The notes under the pieces: generated by a model
Told to the model about the DNA's origin: nothing
Databases searched by the model: none
What the model saw: only the letters and a program-made list of their open reading frames with translations
Shown here: one piece after another, positions 10,113-18,265 of the stretch
How the letters are laid out: each line of letters opens with the position of its first letter
Position numbering within the stretch: position 1 is the stretch's first letter
Origin: Dokdonella_A sp966248875
GTDB lineage: Bacteria; Pseudomonadota; Gammaproteobacteria; Xanthomonadales; Rhodanobacteraceae
NCBI GenBank assembly: GCA_966248875.1
Contig: CBINBI010000008.1
Coordinates: 5,750 to 69,749 of the forward strand
Reading direction: 5' to 3'
DNA: 64,000 bases
Position numbers and translations under genes: made by a program

Positions 10113-11471
10113 ATGCACGACATGACTCGCGGGTCCATCGCCGGACATCTGCTGCGGATGTCGGCGCCGATCGCGATCGGCATGCTGTTCCAGACGCTGT
10201 ACGTGCTGGTCGACCTCTACTTCGTCGCGCAGCTCGGCGATGTTGCGATCGCGGGTGTCAGCACGGCCGCGAACCTTCAATTCATCGTCATGGCCGCGAC
10301 GCAGGTGCTCGGTGTGGGCACGATGGCGCTGATCGCGCAGGCGAGCGGGCGCAAGGATCAGGCCGACGCGAATCTCGTCTTCAACCAGAGCCTGCTGCTG
10401 GCGCTGATCGCGATCATCGCGACACTGGCCGGCGGCTATGCCATCGGCGGGCTCTACATGGGCGCCGTCGGCGCCGATGCGGACACTGCGGCAGCCGGCA
10501 CGGTGTATCTCGCCTGGTTCCTGCCGGGACTCGCGCTTCAGTTCCTGCTGGTCTCGATGGGTTCGGCGCTGCGCGGCACGGGCATCAACAAGCCGACGCT
10601 CGTCGTGCAGATGCTGACCGTCATTGTCAACGCCCTGCTCGCGCCGGTCCTGATCGCCGGCTGGCTCACGCACGTTCCGCTCGGCATCGCGGGCGCCGGC
10701 CTCGCGACCTCGATCTCGGTGGGCTTCGGCGTGCTGCTGATGGGGCTCTACTTCCACAAGCTCGAGAGATACGTCGGCTTCGATGCGCAGCTGTTCCGCG
10801 CCAGGCCGGCAGTGTGGAAGCGCATCCTGCACATCGGCCTACCGCCCGGTGGCGAGTTCGCGCTGATGTTCCTCTACCTCGGCGTGATCTACTGGGTCAT
10901 CCGCCACTTCGGCGCGGAGGCGCAGGCGGGATTCGGCGTCGGCTCGCGCGTCATGCAGGCGATCTTCCTGCCGGCGATGGCGGTCGCATTCGCGACGGCG
11001 CCGATCGCGGGCCAGAACGTCGGCGGCGGCCGCCACGATCGCGTGCGCGAAACGTTCCGCGCCTCCGCCATTCTCGGCAGCACGATCATGCTGGTGTTGA
11101 CGCTGGTCTGCCAGTTCAGGCCCGAGTGGTTCGTGCATTTCTTCACGAAGGACCAGGCCGTGCTCGCCGTCGCGGCGACGTTCCTGCACATCATCTCGTG
11201 GAATTTTGTCGCACAGGGCCTGATCTTCACCTGCTCCGGCATGTTCCAGGCACTCGGCAACACGCTGCCGGCGCTCGGCAGCAGCGCGACCCGCCTGGTC
11301 ACGTTCGCGGTACCGGCGCTCTGGCTCTCGACACGACCGGGCTTCGAGCTGAAGCAGCTCTGGTTCCTCTCCGTCGCCACGGTCACGCTGCAGGCCTTGA
11401 CCAGCCTCTGGCTGCTGCGCGGCGAGCTCCGTCGGCGGCTGATCGCTGCACCCACGACAGCGGCCGCGTGA
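10113..11471 (+). CDS. MATE family efflux transporter
   Basis: 452 residues with twelve predicted membrane helices in two six-helix halves, as in NorM/DinF exporters driven by Na+ or H+. Helix 1 has the family start MTRGSIAGHLLRMSAPIAIG; LYFVAQLGDVAIAGVS and VGTMALIAQASGRKD follow. ATG 10113 has GAGGCG nine bases upstream. Such exporters remove cationic drugs, dyes or metabolites; substrate cannot be predicted. It is monocistronic as far as can be seen, with the promoter region (about 200 bases) shared with the divergent ABC-F gene. Confidence 0.93.
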   Translation: MHDMTRGSIAGHLLRMSAPIAIGMLFQTLYVLVDLYFVAQLGDVAIAGVSTAANLQFIVMAATQVLGVGTMALIAQASGRKDQADANLVFNQSLLLALIAIIATLAGGYAIGGLYMGAVGADADTAAAGTVYLAWFLPGLALQFLLVSMGSALRGTGINKPTLVVQMLTVIVNALLAPVLIAGWLTHVPLGIAGAGLATSISVGFGVLLMGLYFHKLERYVGFDAQLFRARPAVWKRILHIGLPPGGEFALMFLYLGVIYWVIRHFGAEAQAGFGVGSRVMQAIFLPAMAVAFATAPIAGQNVGGGRHDRVRETFRASAILGSTIMLVLTLVCQFRPEWFVHFFTKDQAVLAVAATFLHIISWNFVAQGLIFTCSGMFQALGNTLPALGSSATRLVTFAVPALWLSTRPGFELKQLWFLSVATVTLQALTSLWLLRGELRRRLIAAPTTAAA

Positions 11472-11532
11472 CCGGCGTACCGCGACGGCGCCCGGCGTAG
11501 TATTCCGCGTGGTATCCGCAGGGAGGCAATCC

Positions 11533-11969
11533 ATGCCGTGTGACGCCCGCACGCTCGCGGAGGCCGGTCTCTTCGAGCACCTGAACGACACCGAGCGCGC
11601 GAGCCTCGCCGCGGTCATCGACCTGCGCCGGGTCGCGGCCGGCGAGACGCTGTTCCAGGTGGGCGAGCCCGGATCGCGGTGAACACGCTGCCGCTCGGCG
11701 TGCCGGCGTTCGATCCGTATCCTTTCGGAACGCTGACGATGATCGTCTCGCTGGAGGCGATCTTGCTGTCCTGCTTCGTGCTGATCAGCCAGAACCGCCA
11801 GGCCGAGAAGGATCGCGTGCGCCCGAACATCGAATACGAGGTCAACATCAAGGCCGAGCTCGAGGTCGCACACCTGCACGAGAAGGCCGATCGCATCCAC
11901 GCCGAGATGCTCGGGCATTTCGCCCGCGTCGAGAAACGGCTCGCGTCGCGCGACGCGACGACGGCATAA
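11533..11969 (+). pseudogene. cNMP-binding/DUF1003 protein gene with internal deletion
   Basis: ATG 11533 opens a frame of 49 codons resembling the start of a cyclic-nucleotide-binding domain (LAEAGLFEHLNDTERASLAAV ... GETLFQVGEPG), which stops at TGA 11680. From 11679 another frame encodes the last third of a DUF1003 membrane protein: VNTLPLG, FDPYPFGTLTMIVSLEAI, LISQNRQAEKDR and YEVNIKAELEVAHLHEKADRI. Intact cNMP-DUF1003 proteins have roughly 200 more residues between these parts. The sequence therefore looks like an internal deletion with the junction near 11670-11680 that also shifts the frame. The ribosome binding site (GGAGG before 11533) is still present. The product is most likely non-functional. 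Confidence 0.8.
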
Positions 11970-12023
11970 TCGCTTCGTTGCACCACACCACGAGCCGCTC
12001 CATGCGGCGGCATCGCACGACCC

Positions 12024-12980
12024 ATGAGAGTCCTCGTCACCGGCAGCGCCGGCCATCTCGGCGAAGCGCTGATGCGCACGCTGCGCGAGTCGGAGCACGA
12101 TCCGCTCGGGCTCGACGTGCTCGAATCCCCCTTCACCGACGTCGTCGCCTCCATCGTCGATCGCCACGCGGTGCGCCGCGCGATGCGCGGCGTGGACGCG
12201 GTCCTTCACGCGGCGACGCTGCACAAGCCGCACGTCGCGACACACTCCACCCAGGCGTTCATCGACGTCAACGTCACCGGCACGCTCAACCTCCTCGACG
12301 AGGCGGCCCGCGCCGGCGTCGGCGCGTTCGTGTTCACGAGCACGACGAGCGCGTTCGGCCGCGCGCTGACGCCACCGCCCGGCGCCCCGGCCGCATGGCT
12401 GACGGAGGACGTCGCACCGGTGCCGAAGAACATCTACGGCGTGACCAAGCTCGCGGCGGAGAACCTTTGCGAGCTGGCGCAGCGCGACACCGGCATGCCC
12501 TGCGTGATCCTGCGCACGTCGCGCTTCTTTCCCGAGGAGGACGACGTGCCAGCCGTGCGCGAAGCGCGCGAGGACGCCAACAACAAGGTCAACGAATTTC
12601 TCTACCGGCGCGTCGACATCGAGGACGTCGTCGATGCGCACCTGCTCGCGATCGAAAAGGCGTCCGCGCTCGGCTTCGGCCGCTACATCGTGAGCGCGAC
12701 GACGCCGTTCACGCGCGACGATCTTGCCGAACTTCGCCGCGACGCGCCGGCCGTCGTGCGCCGCCACGTGCCGGAACACGTCGCCGAATACGAGCGCCGC
12801 GGCTGGACGATGTTCGAGAGCATCGACCGCGTCTACGACAACGCGCGCGCCCGTGCCGAGCTCGGCTGGCGGCCCAGACACGATTTTGCCAGCGTGATCG
12901 CGCGGCTGCGCGAGGGCGATGATCCGAGAAGCCCGCTGGCGCGCGCGGTCGGCTCGAAGGGGTATCACCGGCGAGCGTGA
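12024..12980 (+). CDS. NAD-dependent epimerase/dehydratase family protein
   Basis: 318 residues, extended short-chain dehydrogenase/reductase. The Rossmann NAD(P) motif is GSAGHLGEA near residue 7, and the catalytic pair is YGVTK (Tyr and Lys) after a VFTSTTSAFG strand carrying the Ser/Thr. Other family marks are VLHAATLHKPH, DVNVTGTLNLLDEA and VDIEDVVDAHLLAIEK. Such proteins interconvert nucleotide sugars or reduce carbonyl compounds; the substrate is not evident and no sugar-nucleotide genes are adjacent. Confidence 0.9.
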   Translation: MRVLVTGSAGHLGEALMRTLRESEHDPLGLDVLESPFTDVVASIVDRHAVRRAMRGVDAVLHAATLHKPHVATHSTQAFIDVNVTGTLNLLDEAARAGVGAFVFTSTTSAFGRALTPPPGAPAAWLTEDVAPVPKNIYGVTKLAAENLCELAQRDTGMPCVILRTSRFFPEEDDVPAVREAREDANNKVNEFLYRRVDIEDVVDAHLLAIEKASALGFGRYIVSATTPFTRDDLAELRRDAPAVVRRHVPEHVAEYERRGWTMFESIDRVYDNARARAELGWRPRHDFASVIARLREGDDPRSPLARAVGSKGYHRRA

Positions 12981-13071
12981 GGGCGTATGCGCCGGCGCCG
13001 CCGCCGAAGTATCCTTCGCACCCCGCGCTGCGGCGCGAACATTTCACTGGAATTCGTCACGGGTACAGATC

Positions 13072-13788
13072 ATGGGCAGAGGCCCCAGCATTGAGAACCG
13101 CAAGAACGCCGAGGACGCTCGTCGCGGCAAGGTGTTCACGAAACTGATCCGCGAAATCACCATCGCGGCGCGCAACGGCGCCGATCCGGCCGGCAACGCG
13201 CGGCTCCGGCTCGGCATCGAGAAGGCGCTCGACGCCAACATGTCCAAGGACACGATCGAACGCGCCATCCGCCGCGGCTCCGGCGCCGAGGGCGCAGACA
13301 ACATGCAGGAGATCCGCTATGAGGGCTACGGCCCCGGCGGTGTCGCGATGATCATCGACACGATGACCGACAACGCGCAGCGCACCGTGGCCGACGTCCG
13401 CCACGCCCTCGCCAAGCACGGCGGAAATCTCGGCACGTCGGGCTCGGTCGCGTTCCAGTTCAAGCGGATCGGCGAGATCGTCGTCGACACATCGGCGCCG
13501 GGCGCCGAGGACAAGGCGCTGGAAATCGCGCTGGAGGCCGGCGCGGACGACGTGCAAAGCAACGGCGGAGAAACGCTGGTGCTGTCGGCACCGGAGAATT
13601 TCGAAACCGTGAAGAAGGCGCTCACCGCCGCGGGCTTCGAGATCCGCCGTGCCGACGTCGTGATGCGCCCCGAGAACCGCGTCGCCGTCAGCGGCGAGAC
13701 CGAAGAGACGCTGCGCGACCTGCTCGAATGGATGGAGGGGCTCGACGACGTGCAGGAGGTCTACCACAACGCGGAGCTGTCGGGCTGA
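13072..13788 (+). CDS. yebC: YebC/PmpR family translation/transcription factor
   Basis: 238 residues, normal length. The family start MGRGPSIENRK, with KNAEDARRGKVFTKLIREI next, fixes ATG 13072 even though the open frame extends upstream. Further conserved blocks: LDANMSKDTIERAIRRG, YEGYGPGGVAMIIDTMTDN, GNLGTSGSVAFQF and the C-terminal LEWMEGLDDVQEVYHNA. Members have been described as DNA-binding regulators and more recently as ribosome-associated factors that help translate proline stretches. In many genomes yebC precedes ruvC; it does not do so here and is followed by a convergent sigma-factor gene. Confidence 0.95.
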   Translation: MGRGPSIENRKNAEDARRGKVFTKLIREITIAARNGADPAGNARLRLGIEKALDANMSKDTIERAIRRGSGAEGADNMQEIRYEGYGPGGVAMIIDTMTDNAQRTVADVRHALAKHGGNLGTSGSVAFQFKRIGEIVVDTSAPGAEDKALEIALEAGADDVQSNGGETLVLSAPENFETVKKALTAAGFEIRRADVVMRPENRVAVSGETEETLRDLLEWMEGLDDVQEVYHNAELSG

Positions 13789-13855
13789 TGACGCTGACTC
13801 GCCGCTCGCGCGTGCGGCTCAGTCCCCTCCGCGGCCAGACGCCGCGGCGCCGCTT

Positions 13856-14425
13856 TCAGCTCAGCCGCTGGGCCAGCCACAGGCGCGCCGCCTGCCAGTC
13901 GCGCTGCACCGTACGCGGCGCGAGGCCGAGCGTCTCCGCGCACTCCTCGTTGCTGAGGCCCCCGAAGTAGCGGCACTCGAACACGCGCGCCATGCGCTCG
14001 TTCGTATCCTCGAGCGCGCGCAGCAGGTCGTCGATGTGGACGAGCTGCTCGCTGTCGGCCCACTCTTCGCGGTCGAGCGCGGAGAGATCCTCGCGCTGCC
14101 GCGCGCCGCCGCGCTTCTCGCAAAGCTGCTGGCGCGCGTAGTCGCACAGGACCTGGCGCATCACGCGGCTGGCCAGATTGAGGAAATGCCGACGGTTCTC
14201 CACCGTCGCCTGCGCGGGACCGACCAGGCGCAGATAGCACTCGTTGACGAGGCCCGTGGTGCCGAGCGTGTCCGCCTCCGATGACGAGGGCGCGTGACGC
14301 TTCGCCAGCCGGCGCAGGTCGTTGTAGACCATGCGCACGAGATCGCTCCAGGCCGCGCCGTCGCCTTCACGCGTCGCGACCAGGAGCTGCGTGAACTCGC
14401 CGGGTCTGATCTGCTCGAATTCCAC
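13856..14425 (-). CDS. ECF sigma factor of the Sig-70_X6 (TIGR02999) type
   Basis: 189 residues. Sigma region 2 (about 20-100) includes WSDLVRMVYNDLRRLAKRH and RRHFLNLASRVMRQVLCDYAR, typical of the Lysobacterales-rich TIGR02999 group; region 4 (about 135-186) ends in FGGLSNEECAETLGLAPRTVQRDW, the promoter-binding helix-turn-helix. Relatives usually sit next to a membrane Ser/Thr kinase with WD40 or TPR repeats that controls them. No kinase or anti-sigma gene is adjacent here, so this one looks orphaned or is controlled in trans. Target promoters are unknown. Confidence 0.92.
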   Translation of the reverse strand: MEFEQIRPGEFTQLLVATREGDGAAWSDLVRMVYNDLRRLAKRHAPSSSEADTLGTTGLVNECYLRLVGPAQATVENRRHFLNLASRVMRQVLCDYARQQLCEKRGGARQREDLSALDREEWADSEQLVHIDDLLRALEDTNERMARVFECRYFGGLSNEECAETLGLAPRTVQRDWQAARLWLAQRLS

Positions 14426-14567
14426 TGTGTCCCGCCGGCATCGCCCGAAACGCGACGCTGAAGCGCCACGCTTTCGTGCCAGGCTGCATCCGGAGCCGCC
14501 GGCCTCCTCCCGCGATCAGGATAGCATCCCGGCCGCAGCCGTTCCGCAGCCGCGGCGAACGTCGCCG

Positions 14568-15497
14568 TCAGTCCGCGACGTCCGGCTCGAAGAACGACCA
14601 GCGGATCTCGGGAAAGCGCGCGCGCAGGTCACGCTCGACCGCATTGATCGAGCGCACGACGTCCCCGCCCGGCACGCCGGGCCGCATCTCGGCCTTGACC
14701 GCCACCATCACGTCCGGCCCGAGCTGGAGCGTGATCACATTGTAGACGCGCGCGACTTCCGGACGCTGCTCGATGAAGGCGCGGATCTCGTTGCGGAGGG
14801 CCGGATCGACACTCTGTCCGATCAGGAGCGCCTTCACCTCCACCGCGATGAACACCGCGATGACCACCAGCAGCACGCCGATCGCGAGCGTGCCGATGGC
14901 GTCGCAGGCCGGATTGTCGGTCGCCATCGTCATCAGCACGGCGCACAGCGCGAACACGAGTCCGAGCAGTGCGGCGAGATCCTCGCCGAAGATCACGATG
15001 AGCTCGCTCTGGCGGCTTTCGCGGAACCACTCCAGGAGGTTGCGGTTGCCGCGCGCCTTGTTCACTTCGCGCAGGCAGCCCCACATCGAGAAGCTTTCCG
15101 CGACGATGCCGAACGCGAGCACCGCGATCGCGATCAGCGGCCACTTGAGCGGCTCGGGATGCTGCAGCTTGTGCACGCCTTCGTAGATCGAGAACGCGCC
15201 GCCGACGCTGAACAGCAGCAGCGCGACGAGGAACGACCAGAAGTAGATCGCCTTGCCGTGACCGAGCGGATAGTCGGGCGAGGGCGGCTCTTTCGCCCGT
15301 TTGATGCCGAGCAGCAGCAGGCCCTGGTTGCCGCAGTCGGCCAGCGAGTGCACTGCTTCGGCGGCCATCGCGCCGGAACCGGTGACGAGCGCCGCTGCGA
15401 GCTTGGCGACGAAGATCGCGAAGTTGGCGCCGAGAGCGTAGAAGATCGTCCTCAGCGAGTCCGCCTTGCCGGCCATGTCGCGTGCGTTCCTCTTCAC
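14568..15497 (-). CDS. Cation diffusion facilitator (CDF) family transporter
   Basis: 309 residues. An N-terminal half with about six membrane helices is followed by a cytoplasmic ferredoxin-like domain (about 215-305). Helix 2 has the His/Asp metal-site pattern in AEAVHSLADCGNQ and helix 5 has GEDLAALLGLVFAL with its acidic residue. The long insert and the GEDLAALLG form match the SLC30A9/YdfM-like branch of CDF rather than FieF. These proteins exchange divalent metals such as Zn2+ for protons; the specific metal cannot be stated. About 140 bases separate it from the sigma-factor gene start, so shared transcription is possible but unproven. Confidence 0.9.
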   Translation of the reverse strand: MKRNARDMAGKADSLRTIFYALGANFAIFVAKLAAALVTGSGAMAAEAVHSLADCGNQGLLLLGIKRAKEPPSPDYPLGHGKAIYFWSFLVALLLFSVGGAFSIYEGVHKLQHPEPLKWPLIAIAVLAFGIVAESFSMWGCLREVNKARGNRNLLEWFRESRQSELIVIFGEDLAALLGLVFALCAVLMTMATDNPACDAIGTLAIGVLLVVIAVFIAVEVKALLIGQSVDPALRNEIRAFIEQRPEVARVYNVITLQLGPDVMVAVKAEMRPGVPGGDVVRSINAVERDLRARFPEIRWSFFEPDVAD

Positions 15498-15648
15498 CTT
15501 TTCCGGGGGATGGCCGAGCGATCACGTCGCGCTTTTTTCGGCCGGCCGGAGTCTAGCAGCCGTGCCCGCCCCGCCGCCGCGAGGCCGTTTGCCGCGCCCG
15601 CCTGCCGCTGGCAGTATCCGGACGTCGGAACGCAAGCGGGGAGGCGGC

Positions 15649-16242
15649 GTGAGCGGCATACCGATGTATCACGAAGGCTCGCGCGAGCTCCAGGACCGGT
15701 TCCTGACCCGGCCGCTGGCGGACCGCCTGGTCGAGCGGCTCGCGCGTGACAGCTTCACCGATGAGGACCGCGCCTTCATCGACAGCCGACCGATGTTTTT
15801 CCTTGCAACGGCTGACGCTGGCGGGCGGCCGGATTGCTCGTACAAGGGCGGCCTGCCGGGCTTCGTGCGCGTGATCGAACCGCGCCTGCTTGCGTTTCCG
15901 AGCTACGACGGCAACGGCATGTTCAAGAGCCTGGGCAACCTGCTCGTCAATCCGCAGGTCGGCCTGCTCTTCATCGATTTCGAAAGCCCGAAGCGGCTGC
16001 GCGTCAACGGCCGCGCGAGCGTGCACGCGGACGATCCGCTGCTCGCGCAGTTCACCGGCGCGCAGCTCGTCGTGCGCGTCGTGCCGGAGGCGATCTTTCC
16101 GAACTGCCCGCGCTACATCCACACGATGAAGCTGGTCGAGACGAGCGTCTACGCTCCGTGCGACGACCATGTGCCGCCCGTGCCGAAATGGAAGGAGCGG
16201 CCCGAATTCAGGGAAGTGCTGCCGCCGGAGAAAGTGCGCTGA
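15649..16242 (+). CDS. Pyridoxamine 5'-phosphate oxidase-fold flavoprotein
   Basis: 197 residues starting at GTG 15649 with GGGGAGG eight bases before. The central split-barrel fold is visible: MFFLATADAGGRPDCSYKGG (FMN-binding strand and loop), PSYDGNGMFKSLGNLLVNPQVGLLFIDF and LRVNGRA. These proteins bind FMN, F420 or haem and reduce small molecules; the exact reaction is unknown. An in-frame ATG at 15664 could also serve. The C-terminal part, with IFPNCPRYIHTMK, is like the MSMEG-type PNPOx family. Confidence 0.85.
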   Translation: MSGIPMYHEGSRELQDRFLTRPLADRLVERLARDSFTDEDRAFIDSRPMFFLATADAGGRPDCSYKGGLPGFVRVIEPRLLAFPSYDGNGMFKSLGNLLVNPQVGLLFIDFESPKRLRVNGRASVHADDPLLAQFTGAQLVVRVVPEAIFPNCPRYIHTMKLVETSVYAPCDDHVPPVPKWKERPEFREVLPPEKVR

Positions 16243-16302
16243 CGAACAAAGCGCGCGAGCAGGAGATGGGAAGCGCGCGGGAGGGCGGGAGAAAGGCCAT
16301 GA

Positions 16303-17430
16303 TCATGGAAGCAGGCCGGACGGTGGCCGCCTGCCTTCGCGCACCCATCCCAGCAGCTCGCCGAACGCGCGATCGATCTCGTCCGGCGTGAAGACACAAT
16401 GTCCGTTCCGGTTGACGAACTGCTGTACGAAGCGGTCGCCGTTGCCCGCGCGCTGCACGGCGAGCGCGTACTCGAAGGCATTCGACGCCGGCACCAGCGG
16501 ATCGCCTGAATCGTGCAGCGCCAGCAGCGGCTTCGCCAGCTTTCCGGTCGGCGTGTAGAAGCGTCCCATGCGCTGCGCAGCCGCGCTGTCGGCGCGGTAG
16601 CGAGCGACGCCGGCGTTGAGCGCGAAATCATCGCCGGAGCCCGTGTACACGAAATCCGCGTTGCCGAACGGATTGCCGCGCACGCGCCGCTGCATTTCCC
16701 CGATCTCGTACGTGTCGAACGCGAGGACGTCGGCCAGCGTCTTCGCATCGCCGACGCCGTAGAACGACAGCAGCGCGCGCGTGCCGGCGGGATTCGCGCG
16801 CAGCGCGGCGGCAATCCTTTCGACGACCGCGCGGCTCGGCACGAAATCCACAGGCACGGGCACGAGAGGCCCGAGCACATCGGGAAAATAGTGGTCGAAG
16901 GCGGCGCGCAGGGCGAAATCGCGCTGCATGAAGCGGTCGCTCGGCTCCAGCACGCCGCACAGCGCGAGCGCGCCGGCATAGACCTCGGGCTTCGTCTCCA
17001 TCGCCATGGCCGCCAGCGTGCCGCCCATCGACATGCCGACCACGTAGGTCTCGCGCGGCGCGCCGTGCTTGTCGACGAAATGCCTGCGCAGGCGCTCGGT
17101 GTCGGCGGCGCCCTCCTCCACCGCCCACCCCGTCGCCGAGTACGCCGACTGGATCACCGCGAAGCCGCGCGCGAGCATGCCTTCGAACATCGGTGAGATC
17201 CGCTCGCCTTCCTCGAGCGTGACCGGCGTGATCGCGTAACCGTGGAAGAACACGACGAGACTGCGATTCCAGTCCGCCGGCACATCGATGCGGTATGCGA
17301 CCTCCCGCAGGCGGCCGATCTCGGTGGCGGCCGTCACTGGTGCCTCGCCGGAAATCCGCGCCGCTGCGCGAGGCAGCGACGCCGCCTGCAGCAGGAGCAT
17401 CGCGAGCGTGAGCGCGAAGCGCGCGCTCAT
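16303..17430 (-). CDS. Secreted alpha/beta hydrolase
   Basis: 375 residues with a signal peptide (about 1-24). An alpha/beta hydrolase with oxyanion region VVFFHGYAITP, nucleophile elbow GMSMGG (Ser near 132), acid residue in LLALHDSGDPLVP and catalytic His in NRNGHCVF near the C-terminus. Ser, Asp and His are all in order, so it should be active, perhaps as an esterase or peptidase; the substrate is unknown. Its start overlaps the yceH stop by four bases (ATGA), so both genes are likely one transcript. Confidence 0.85.
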   Translation of the reverse strand: MSARFALTLAMLLLQAASLPRAAARISGEAPVTAATEIGRLREVAYRIDVPADWNRSLVVFFHGYAITPVTLEEGERISPMFEGMLARGFAVIQSAYSATGWAVEEGAADTERLRRHFVDKHGAPRETYVVGMSMGGTLAAMAMETKPEVYAGALALCGVLEPSDRFMQRDFALRAAFDHYFPDVLGPLVPVPVDFVPSRAVVERIAAALRANPAGTRALLSFYGVGDAKTLADVLAFDTYEIGEMQRRVRGNPFGNADFVYTGSGDDFALNAGVARYRADSAAAQRMGRFYTPTGKLAKPLLALHDSGDPLVPASNAFEYALAVQRAGNGDRFVQQFVNRNGHCVFTPDEIDRAFGELLGWVREGRRPPSGLLP

Positions 17431-18113
17431 GCGTGCAGCCCGCCTTCGATGCGGGATTTCAGCTCGGCGAGCTCGCTCCTGAGGGCGGCGACTTCGGACT
17501 CGAGCTCCGCGACGCGCGCTTCGAGATCGCTCTGGCGCGCGGGCGCGCGTGCCGGCGCGGCCGCATGCGCGGTGACGTCGACGGGCCCGTTGAGCAGGTG
17601 CATGTAGCGGTCCTCGCGCTGGCCGGGTGCGTGCGGCACGCGCACGACGAGCGCGGGTTCGCGCTGGATCAGACGATCGAGCGTGTCGCGCACGTCGTCG
17701 ATCGACGGAAAATCGGCGAGGCGCTCGGTGCGCGTGAAGATCTCGCCGAGCGTCTGCGCCCCGCGCAGCAGCAGCACGCAGAGCGCGGCACGCTGGCGCG
17801 CGGTGACGCCGTAGATCGCGTCGAAGCGATGCTCGTAGCGGATCGCGCGCTGCGACGAGGGCGCAACCTTGACCAGCGCACGCTCCTCCATGCGCCGCAG
17901 CGCGTGCGCGACTTCACCGGTTTCGAGCTGCATGATCGGGTCGCGGCTGGTCTTCTGGTTGCAGGCCGCGACCAGCGCGTTGACGGTGAGCGGATAGGCC
18001 TCCGGCGTGATCGCCGCCTTCTCGATCAGGCAGCCGAGGATGCGTGCCTCGGTCGTGTCGAGCTGTGGAAATGCGCCGCCGGACGGGGCGACGGGATCGG
18101 CTTCGGATTCCAC
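17427..18113 (-). CDS. yceH: YceH family (DUF480) protein
   Basis: 228 residues starting at GTG 18113; homology begins with FPQLDTTEARILGCLIEKAAITPEAYPL, the DUF480 signature. Two winged-helix domains make up about 15-180, with NALVAACNQKTSRDP and TLGEIFTRTERLADF as markers. The C-terminus is a coiled coil (about 190-225, heptad Leu/Val/Ala). The fold suggests DNA binding but no target is known. It is upstream of the secreted hydrolase and overlaps its start by four bases. The long upstream open frame is not conserved and was dropped. Confidence 0.9.
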   Translation of the reverse strand: MESEADPVAPSGGAFPQLDTTEARILGCLIEKAAITPEAYPLTVNALVAACNQKTSRDPIMQLETGEVAHALRRMEERALVKVAPSSQRAIRYEHRFDAIYGVTARQRAALCVLLLRGAQTLGEIFTRTERLADFPSIDDVRDTLDRLIQREPALVVRVPHAPGQREDRYMHLLNGPVDVTAHAAAPARAPARQSDLEARVAELESEVAALRSELAELKSRIEGGLHA

Positions 18114-18175
18114 GATGGCACAGGCCTGCGGTCGAAAGCGCCGAGTGTAACGCCCGCCGCGACCATCGGGGAGAC

Positions 18176-18211
18176 AAAAAAACGGACGGCGGGCATGAGC
18201 CCGACCGTCCG
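18176..18211 (-). terminator. Rho-independent terminator of the TonB receptor gene
   Basis: On the minus strand a GC-rich stem of about 12 pairs (18183-18194 with 18199-18211, one bulged base) with a four-base loop is followed by seven T (18182-18176). It lies 55 bases past the TonB receptor stop and before yceH. Confidence 0.85.
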
Positions 18212-18265
18212 CGTGCGCGAAATTTGTGCTCCGGGCGGCGCACGCACGCCGCCCGGCTGCGGCGC

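Noticed and set aside
10839..12968. Minus-strand open frame of 709 codons over MATE, the cNMP remnant and the epimerase
   Set aside because: Runs across three unrelated plus-strand genes, low complexity, no recognisable motif.
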